Below, one piece after another: positions 1 to 4,918 of a stretch of DNA of 6,995 nt (within the stretch, counting starts at the first letter, position 1; every line of letters begins with the position of its first letter). This stretch comes from Caldifarciminota bacterium (GTDB lineage: Bacteria; Hydrothermota; Hydrothermia; UBA1063; CAJXJZ01): the NCBI GenBank assembly GCA_027033555.1, contig JALVLE010000403.1, positions 1 through 6,995 on the forward strand. The letters are read 5' to 3'. The translations under genes were made by a program, and so were the position numbers. The notes below the pieces were generated by a model. The model was not told the DNA's origin. It did not search any database and worked only from the letters and a program-made list of their open reading frames with translations.

Positions 1-562
1 GTTCCATGACATCATTGCGATTGAGCACGCGAAACGCTCCATATCCCAACTGTGGACGGGCACCAATGGAACCATACTTTTCCAGCCAAAGAAGCAGACA
101 AGCCAGCATGGAGATAACCTTTTCATCACCTTGAAAATTTAGAGCCAATTTCCCGACATACCCCGGCAAGAGATACCACCCGCGAGTCCGTTCCGGCGGA
201 CGAATATTTAAAACTTCATCTCGTGGTTCCCAAACAGGCTGCGTTTTATCTTCCACAATCTCCATCCTAAACCGCCTTTTCCAGCCCGTTGCTCCAAACA
301 CCTGACACACATCGCACAAGCCAGCATCCCTAAGCCGTTGGCGCTCATCGATAGCCTTGCTTTTCCGATATTTATCCGCATCAAAAGAGCACTTATGTTC
401 GCTCGGATCGCAGGCATCTCCTCCTAACCCACGAACAATAGCCTCATACCACCATCTGAGGGAACCGATGATGCCGGTCTCATGGATTCGGTCCATCGTG
501 CCATCCACGCCGCCAGTCCAGAGCGGCGTCAGGGTTTTTATTTTAACCACTAAACTCTCCAT
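1..562 (-). CDS. cmr1: Type III-B CRISPR-associated RAMP protein Cmr1 (partial, C-terminus beyond left edge)
   Basis: Cmr1 is a RAMP-fold subunit of the cytoplasmic type III-B Cmr effector, which uses crRNA to recognise and cut target RNA. The first 187 residues are present. They carry typical Cmr1 motifs: LTPLWTGG (residues 11-18), GIIGSLRWWYEAIVRGLGG (30-48), a CxxC followed by FGATGWKRRF (83-98), and GSIGARPQLGYGAF (164-177). The ATG at 562 is preceded two bases away by a purine-rich GGAAGGGG ribosome-binding site lying inside cas6. The start overlaps the cas6 end by 20 nt, so the two genes are probably co-transcribed and translationally coupled. The stop and the rest of the protein lie outside the window. 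GC is about 51% by hand count, against about 39% in cas6, which suggests a different origin or a recombination border. The family call is from recognised motifs; other cmr genes to the left are inferred. Confidence 0.93.
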   Translation of the reverse strand, partial: MESLVVKIKTLTPLWTGGVDGTMDRIHETGIIGSLRWWYEAIVRGLGGDACDPSEHKCSFDADKYRKSKAIDERQRLRDAGLCDVCQVFGATGWKRRFRMEIVEDKTQPVWEPRDEVLNIRPPERTRGWYLLPGYVGKLALNFQGDEKVISMLACLLLWLEKYGSIGARPQLGYGAFRVLNRNDVME

Positions 563-1361
563 ATCCCCTTCCTTTTATCATGTAATGCCCGTTACTTTCT
601 TTTCTCTTCTGGGTTCTTTTTCTCACAACCTCAATCATCCCAAATCCCTGGCTGTTTTTGGGGCCGAGACCGGCGTCATAGGCTATTTCAAAATATGGCT
701 TGCTTATCTTCACTTTATAAAGCCCCATCCAGCCTTTTATTATAATTCCTTTGAATTTGATAATGGCCTCACTGTTTTTGTTTACGCTGTAAGGCTCTAT
801 CTTAAAAATATCATCTTCCTCCTCTGGCTCTATGCCATAAATTGCTTTAAACTTTCGCTTTAAATTGTCACGAAGCAGGGATTCAAACTCTTTCTCAAAT
901 GGAGTGTAGTAATATGTCTTCTTTTTACCATCCCCGGTGAGCAATGTGGAATAAACTGTTATTGGAGAAAGGGTCTTTATTATTACCTCGGTTGTATAAA
1001 CAGGTGGCTTGATTACTTCAATGGATTTTACCGTGAGTTCGCTTTTACCCATCCTTACTTTCTCTACCTTAACAAGATGCAGGGCAAAACTTTCAAGAAG
1101 TCGTACATCCCTTGCAGAAAGGTACAAGGTTATTGGAGGCTTAAAAAGCCAGCCTTTTCCGTTCTTTTTTATAGAAGGAGAAAATAAACGGGAAAATGTG
1201 AAAAACTTGAATCTTCTTTTTCCAAGAGGAATGCCCGTGTTATGAAGGGGCTCTGCTATGCTCCTGTCAAGATTTGTGTAAATAAATGACTGAACAAAAT
1301 GATTATAAGAAAAAGGAATAAATACACGCGAACTCCAATCAAAAGTTATCTTTAATCTCAC
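543..1361 (-). CDS. cas6: CRISPR-associated endoribonuclease Cas6
   Basis: Cas6 cuts CRISPR precursor RNA within the repeat to give crRNAs, here presumably for the Cmr complex encoded next to it. The 272-residue protein has two ferredoxin-like RAMP halves. From memory it lines up with archaeal Cas6 (Pyrococcus furiosus) at YNHFVQSFIY (residues 19-28), LHNTGIPLG..KFFTFS (39-57), TLSPITV, FEKEFESLLRDNL and the C-terminal glycine-rich loop GLGPKNSQGFGMIEV. By that alignment Tyr28, His40 and Lys52 match the catalytic Tyr31/His46/Lys52. The start is GTG; the encoded N-terminus matches the family start closely and no downstream ATG would preserve it. There is no Shine-Dalgarno sequence: a promoter lies directly upstream and predicts a leaderless mRNA. 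Base composition is like the right-hand genes and unlike cmr1. About 25 basic, polar residues follow the glycine loop. Confidence 0.95.
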   Translation of the reverse strand: MRLKITFDWSSRVFIPFSYNHFVQSFIYTNLDRSIAEPLHNTGIPLGKRRFKFFTFSRLFSPSIKKNGKGWLFKPPITLYLSARDVRLLESFALHLVKVEKVRMGKSELTVKSIEVIKPPVYTTEVIIKTLSPITVYSTLLTGDGKKKTYYYTPFEKEFESLLRDNLKRKFKAIYGIEPEEEDDIFKIEPYSVNKNSEAIIKFKGIIIKGWMGLYKVKISKPYFEIAYDAGLGPKNSQGFGMIEVVRKRTQKRKESNGHYMIKGRGYGEFSG

Positions 1362-1367
1362 AATAAA

Positions 1368-1396
1368 ATTATAAAGGGAAAATCCATCAAAGTCAA
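1368..1396 (-). promoter_or_regulatory. Sigma-70-type promoter of the cas6-cmr1 operon, predicted leaderless
   Basis: Read on the minus strand, TTGACT (plus positions 1391-1396) and TATAAT (1368-1373) are separated by exactly 17 nt. This is 5/6 and 6/6 to the sigma-70 consensus. The expected start site, about 7 nt past the -10 box, falls on or next to position 1361, the first base of the cas6 GTG codon. The transcript would therefore have essentially no 5' leader, in keeping with the lack of a Shine-Dalgarno sequence there. The hexamers and spacing are seen directly; the start site is inferred. Confidence 0.72.
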
Positions 1397-1416
1397 GTAA
1401 TAGATGTTTTAAAAAT

Positions 1417-1445
1417 ATGACACATAAACGTTATAAGTGTATAAA
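1417..1445 (+). promoter_or_regulatory. Probable sigma-70-type promoter of the rightward PH-like/LOG/uvrC cluster
   Basis: ATGACA (1417-1422) and TATAAA (1440-1445) are separated by 17 nt, each 5/6 to consensus. Transcription would start near 1452 and leave a leader of about 140 nt before the first gene. The -35 box lies 20 nt from the -35 box of the divergent cas6 promoter, so the two promoters are back to back and could share a regulator. The leader contains a small GCCTTAAAGGC palindrome (1500-1510). I recognise no riboswitch, terminator or RNA gene in it. Confidence 0.5.
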
Positions 1446-1593
1446 AAAGGGACAAAGGCAAAATGGGAAATTAATTTTGACAACTTGCGTTAAAATCGTG
1501 CCTTAAAGGCCGGTTAAACTTACCTGACCCTTTTCAACAGGATATTTGGGCTATTATTTGAATGGGCAGGTATGCCGATTTAAAATTAGTTTT

Positions 1594-1899
1594 ATGAAGG
1601 ATATGGTATTAATCTTCGGTGGTATTGTCGCATTAATACTCTTCATTTTTGTACTTTTATACGTGAGACTTCTTTTAATTATTAAAAAAAGGACACAGGA
1701 AGCAGCTGAAGCTCTGAGGGGTGAAAAAATATTCCTCTATGAAGAATCTGCAAAATTTATGGGGCAAAAAAGTGCAGGATTAAAACAGACACCTGGCAAT
1801 GGCTTCCTTGCTCTAACAGCTGACAAACTTTATTTTAAAATGTGGTTCCCGAATAAAACATTGATGATTCCCGTAAATTATATTATAAACGTAAAATAA
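1594..1899 (+). CDS. Membrane-anchored PH-like domain protein, N-terminal part (ends at premature in-frame stop)
   Basis: This 101-residue product begins with one hydrophobic membrane segment (about residues 4-28), followed by a basic IKKR stop-transfer patch. The membrane anchor and the cytoplasmic domain after it are inferred from this pattern. Next come a short helical, charged linker and the first strands of a domain resembling bacterial PH-like/GRAM domains: FMGQKSAGLKQTPGNGFLALTADKLYFKMWFPNKTLMIPVNYI. The reading frame then meets TAA at 1897-1899, in the middle of the domain. The same frame resumes straight after the stop and carries the missing domain end (see 1900-2049), so the gene looks broken or misread. 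ATG 1594 is chosen because the membrane segment follows at once. TTG 1546 (with AGGA upstream) and ATG 1603 are possible alternatives. No function is recognised; such proteins may sense or bind lipids or proteins at the membrane. Confidence 0.6.
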   Translation: MKDMVLIFGGIVALILFIFVLLYVRLLLIIKKRTQEAAEALRGEKIFLYEESAKFMGQKSAGLKQTPGNGFLALTADKLYFKMWFPNKTLMIPVNYIINVK

Positions 1900-2049
1900 A
1901 GTAGAAATTTTCAAAAAAAAAAAAAAAGGAAGCCTTTATTAAAAGTAGCCTTTTATAGAAACAATGGGCTAAAAGATGAAGTTGCCTGGCTTGTTCGTGA
2001 ACCTGAAAGGTGGATTCACCACATCAACAAACTTCTAAAAGCTATATAA
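1900..2049 (+). pseudogene. C-terminal remainder of the interrupted PH-like gene, in frame after TAA
   Basis: Reading on in the same frame past TAA 1897-1899 gives a further 49 codons to a second TAA at 2047-2049. They encode a lysine-rich stretch and then KPLLKVAFYRNNG, EVAWLVREPERW and a terminal helix. This resembles the last strands and closing helix (PLLKVxF, AWxVxxPxxW) I would expect of the same PH-like domain. A full product would be 151 residues. The retained coding sense, and the TAATG junction with the next gene, argue that this stretch was translated until recently or still is. One substitution at codon 1897 would restore the whole gene. Alternatives are a nonsense mutation, a sequencing or assembly error near the 15-A run, or stop-codon readthrough. 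Family consensus is recalled, not searched. Confidence 0.62.
1913..1927 (+). repeat. Homopolymer run of 15 A
   Basis: Fifteen consecutive A residues lie inside the interrupted PH-like gene, 13 nt after its premature stop. Runs of this length are prone to replication slippage, RNA polymerase slippage and sequencing error. At its present length the run keeps the upstream and downstream parts of the gene in the same frame. Confidence 0.97.
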
Positions 2050-2531
2050 TGATCCAAATAAGCGTTATAGGCCCATCCCAACCTTCACAAAAAGAGTACG
2101 AACTTGCGTATAAAATAGGTGAAATTATAGGCAGAAAGGGTTATGTACTCATAACAGGAGGAAGAAGTGGTATTATGGAAGCCGCCTCCTGTGGCACAAA
2201 AAGTAAAGGAGGAATAACTGTAGGCATTCTTCCACGGGACACTCAAGAGGCTAACCCATGTGTAGATATAAAAATACCCACTTTCATGAACGAGCTCCGT
2301 AATTTTCTCGTTGTCTCCGCTGCCCGCGTGGTAGTTTCTGTGGGAATAAGCGATGGGACCCTCATTGAGCTTGCCATTGCCAATAAACTCAATAAACCCG
2401 TTATATCATTTCTACTACCTGACAAACTTCATTTTCTCTCCACCCATATGCTTACGGAGAGTGACATAAATACTTTTGAGAAGTTAATTGAAGATTATGC
2501 TCAGGAAAGAGATACTGGAATTACTCCCTGA
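2049..2531 (+). CDS. LOG-family (TIGR00725-like) Rossmann-fold protein
   Basis: A 160-residue protein of the LOG/SLOG nucleotide-binding superfamily, closest in pattern to the TIGR00725-type proteins of unknown role. True LOG proteins release cytokinin-type bases from nucleotides; that activity should not be assumed here. Visible elements are an N-terminal beta strand ISVIGPS (4-10), LITGGRSGIMEAASCG (34-49), GGITVGILP (54-62), NELRNFLVVSAARVVVSVG (81-99) and SDGTLIELAIANKLNKPVI (101-119). The second nucleotide loop, usually GGGxGTLSE in relatives, here reads GISDGTLIE, with glycines lost and Leu-Ile for Leu-Ser. The ATG start overlaps the upstream TAA as TAATG, implying translational coupling to the PH-like gene. 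An in-frame GTG at 2010 would add 13 residues but would lie inside the upstream gene. The C-terminus overlaps uvrC by 35 nt, so the genes form one transcript. Confidence 0.86.
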   Translation: MIQISVIGPSQPSQKEYELAYKIGEIIGRKGYVLITGGRSGIMEAASCGTKSKGGITVGILPRDTQEANPCVDIKIPTFMNELRNFLVVSAARVVVSVGISDGTLIELAIANKLNKPVISFLLPDKLHFLSTHMLTESDINTFEKLIEDYAQERDTGITP

Positions 2532-4251
2532 ATCACCCGGGGTTTATTTATTTAAACGTGGTAATGAGATTTTGTATGTAGGGAAAGCTAAAAATATAAA
2601 AAACAGAGTAAATACACACAGAACTACTCATGCCCCTTTTTATGAAAAAGCCGACAAAATAGAGTATATACTCACAGGTACAGCATCTGAGGCCCTTTTA
2701 CTTGAGGCAAACCTTATCAAACAATACCAGCCCAGGTACAATATTAAGCTTACAGATGATAAAAAATACCCCTATATTGCCATAACAAAAAATGAACCTT
2801 ATCCGAGAGTATTTCTTACCCGTAATTTGCTCTTTAAAAACGCCGACATATTCGGTCCTTATATGAGTGCAATTGCAATAAGAAAGGCGCTTAAAATGTT
2901 GCGGGAGATTTTTCCGATACGAAACTGCAAGTATAAATTGCCGTCCAGAAGAAAGATCAATCCATGTATTGAGTACCATATGGGACTCTGTAGTGCACCA
3001 TGCATAAAAAATCGGGTACCACAAATGGCTTATATGAGAAACGTTGAAAATATAAGAAAAGTGCTGCTCGGCGATCTGAACCCGGTAATAGAGTATCTCC
3101 AAAGTGAAATGAAAAAAGCTGCCGAAAGCCTCAATTTTGAATATGCAAAGCTGTTGAGGGATAGAATAAGCTCTTTGCATGAGCTTAAATATCACTTTTA
3201 TATCTCAAGTCTTAAAGAGGGTTCTATAGATATAATTGGCACATTCCATACAACCAAAACTGCGTATTTTTATGTATTGTTCTATCGCGACGGCAAAATA
3301 ATGAATACAGCTTATTTTAAAATGGAAAAAGGCACAAAAGACCGGGAAAACGATGTATTGTCAGCTTTTCTGAGCCAGTATTATTCTACCATTTCTTCTA
3401 CTCCTGAACAGATTATTATTCCTATCCTGCCTGAAAATAAACAGGAGATAGAAGAAACATTTGGATTCAAAATAGAGCTTCCTCATGGTGAGTTCATAAA
3501 AACCATGCAGATTGCCATGAAAAACGCAGAGGAAGTGGCTCTCCAGGAAGAACATAGAAAAAGACGAACGCATCCCGCTCTCCTGGAACTTCAAACAGTT
3601 TTTGGCCTTAAAAGCATTCCGGAGAAGATAGAATGTGTGGATGCCTCCCAGTTATTCGGGAGCTTCAGGGTGGCTTCTCTGGTTGTAATGGAAAATGGGA
3701 AACTCAGGAAAAGGCTTTACAAAAGATATAAAATTAAAAAAGAGGAAGGCAAAGACGATTTTTCAATGATTTATGAAGTGACACTTAGAAGATTCAAAAG
3801 GGCCCTTAAGGAAAAGGAAAAACTACCCGACCTCTATATTCTTGATGGTGGGGTTATTCAGCTTCAGGCTGCTTTGAAGGCGAAAAAAGAACTTGGTATA
3901 AAAGACGTGTTTTTTGCAGCGTTTGCAAAGAGATTTGATGATTTTTATCTTGAAAACGGCAAAAGGGTAATGCTACCGACGAGGTCTTTCAGTCTGAAGC
4001 TTATGAAAATGCTCAGGGATGAAGCCCACAGGTTTGCTATAACTTACCACAGGAAACTAAGAGACAGAGAATCCTTCAGGGACTTTCTTGATTTTGTACC
4101 CGAAATAGGAGAAAAAAGGAAAAAGGCACTGATAGAATATTTCGGGAGTCTCAAAAAAATCCGGGAGGCTACGGTTGAAGAACTTAAAAAAGTCCCGGGT
4201 TTTGGTGAAAAAATAGCGGAGAAACTCTATAATTTTATTCATGGAGATTAA
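2497..4251 (+). CDS. uvrC: UvrABC system protein C (excinuclease subunit UvrC)
   Basis: UvrC makes both incisions around DNA lesions after UvrA/UvrB recognition in nucleotide excision repair. The 584-residue length is normal. From the N-terminus: a GIY-YIG nuclease (GVYLF at 15-19, ILYVGKAK at 25-32, conserved Arg37 and Glu70), a four-cysteine site at 144/157/165/169 that fits the [4Fe-4S] cluster reported for UvrC, a UVR UvrB-binding motif (about 195-227), an RNase H-like nuclease with Asp382, Asp450 and His511 as the likely catalytic triad, and two helix-hairpin-helix motifs (about 530-580). Oddities: the usual DISH is DASQ, and the usual DGGKGQL is DGGVIQL. The start is ATG 2497; TTG 2488 in frame is an alternative. 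It overlaps the LOG gene by 35 nt and the next gene by 11 nt, so it belongs to one transcript. Confidence 0.98.
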   Translation: MLRKEILELLPESPGVYLFKRGNEILYVGKAKNIKNRVNTHRTTHAPFYEKADKIEYILTGTASEALLLEANLIKQYQPRYNIKLTDDKKYPYIAITKNEPYPRVFLTRNLLFKNADIFGPYMSAIAIRKALKMLREIFPIRNCKYKLPSRRKINPCIEYHMGLCSAPCIKNRVPQMAYMRNVENIRKVLLGDLNPVIEYLQSEMKKAAESLNFEYAKLLRDRISSLHELKYHFYISSLKEGSIDIIGTFHTTKTAYFYVLFYRDGKIMNTAYFKMEKGTKDRENDVLSAFLSQYYSTISSTPEQIIIPILPENKQEIEETFGFKIELPHGEFIKTMQIAMKNAEEVALQEEHRKRRTHPALLELQTVFGLKSIPEKIECVDASQLFGSFRVASLVVMENGKLRKRLYKRYKIKKEEGKDDFSMIYEVTLRRFKRALKEKEKLPDLYILDGGVIQLQAALKAKKELGIKDVFFAAFAKRFDDFYLENGKRVMLPTRSFSLKLMKMLRDEAHRFAITYHRKLRDRESFRDFLDFVPEIGEKRKKALIEYFGSLKKIREATVEELKKVPGFGEKIAEKLYNFIHGD

Positions 4252-4864
4252 AAGGGCACGCATACTTTTTACAAACATTTTTTACATACGCTTAAAAGGT
4301 ACAGGTATCCTTATAGATAGCGGGAACCATGTTTCGGAGAAGAGTTTTTTGAAAAAGATAAAGGACTTTGGAAAAATAGATTACCTGATACTTACTCACA
4401 CGCATTTTGATCATGCAGGAAATGCCGTTTATTTAAAAAGGTATGGGACAAAGGTTGTAGTCCACACCCTTGAAAAAGAGTGGCTTAAAAAGGGAGAGAC
4501 ACCCAAACCACCCGGTATAGATGGTATTGGAAAATTAGCGATAAGGTTCTCTGGATTAAAATCTTTTAAATTTCCTAAAACAGAGCCGGATATAATTGTG
4601 GAGGAATCTAAAAAAATACATGACTTACTGGTGCTGCACACCCCTGGACACACGCCGGGGTCTCTTAGTGTGATTTACGATAATATTGCCTTCTGTGGAG
4701 ACCTTATTATGAATCTAACCTTCAGACCTATCTCTCATATTCCTATCTTTGCCCATGATCTTAACATGGTAAGAGAGAGCGTGAATAAATTGAGGGAAAT
4801 GGGGGTTAAAATATTTTTCCCGGCACATGGCAGACCTGTTACCATAGATAATCTTAGAATCTGA
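4241..4864 (+). CDS. MBL-fold metal-dependent hydrolase (glyoxalase II-like)
   Basis: A 207-residue metallo-beta-lactamase-fold protein with an apparently complete dinuclear metal site: THTHFDH (His53, His55, Asp57, His58), HTPGHT (His137), CGD (Asp154) and PAHG (His196). No signal peptide is visible, so it is probably cytoplasmic. The small size and the HTPGHTPGS motif put it in the broad glyoxalase II-like group, which includes thioester hydrolases, lactonases, persulfide dioxygenases and enzymes of unknown substrate; the sequence alone does not fix which. The ATG lies inside the end of uvrC (11-nt overlap) with no clear Shine-Dalgarno sequence, suggesting translation coupled to uvrC. No nucleic-acid-processing (beta-CASP) insertion is seen, so a DNA-repair nuclease role is not supported despite the neighbour. 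Confidence 0.93.
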   Translation: MEIKRARILFTNIFYIRLKGTGILIDSGNHVSEKSFLKKIKDFGKIDYLILTHTHFDHAGNAVYLKRYGTKVVVHTLEKEWLKKGETPKPPGIDGIGKLAIRFSGLKSFKFPKTEPDIIVEESKKIHDLLVLHTPGHTPGSLSVIYDNIAFCGDLIMNLTFRPISHIPIFAHDLNMVRESVNKLREMGVKIFFPAHGRPVTIDNLRI

Positions 4865-4918
4865 CAACAGAACACATTTGTTTGCCTATCTTTAAAGTTT
4901 GCCTTATGGTAAGAGGGT

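Noticed and set aside
357..863. Plus-strand open frames across cmr1 and cas6
   Set aside because: They lie opposite strongly recognised cas genes, and their translations show no family pattern; they are shadows.
1477..1482. Perfect TTGACA hexamer on the plus strand
   Set aside because: No acceptable -10 box lies 16-18 nt downstream (GCCTTA at 17 nt), so it is not called a promoter.
1500..1510. GCCTTAAAGGC palindrome as a terminator or operator
   Set aside because: The arms are 5 bp with a single-base centre and no T-run follows; too short to support a terminator, and there is no second copy to support an operator.
1362..1593. CRISPR array or leader next to cas6
   Set aside because: No direct repeats of 20-40 nt at regular spacing occur here or elsewhere in the window.
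1897..1899. Recoding of the PH-like stop as selenocysteine or pyrrolysine
   Set aside because: The codon is TAA; those amino acids use TGA and TAG.
2010..2048. GTG 2010 as the start of the LOG-like gene
   Set aside because: The added 13 residues overlap the coding frame of the PH-like gene, while ATG 2049 begins directly at the first Rossmann strand and forms a TAATG junction.
2698..3594. Minus-strand open frames within uvrC
   Set aside because: The plus strand encodes continuous, conserved UvrC, and the antisense products lack recognisable domains.
4865..4918. Terminator or separate promoter between the MBL hydrolase and STAND genes
   Set aside because: No GC-rich hairpin with a T-run and no paired -35/-10 boxes are evident in the 54 nt.
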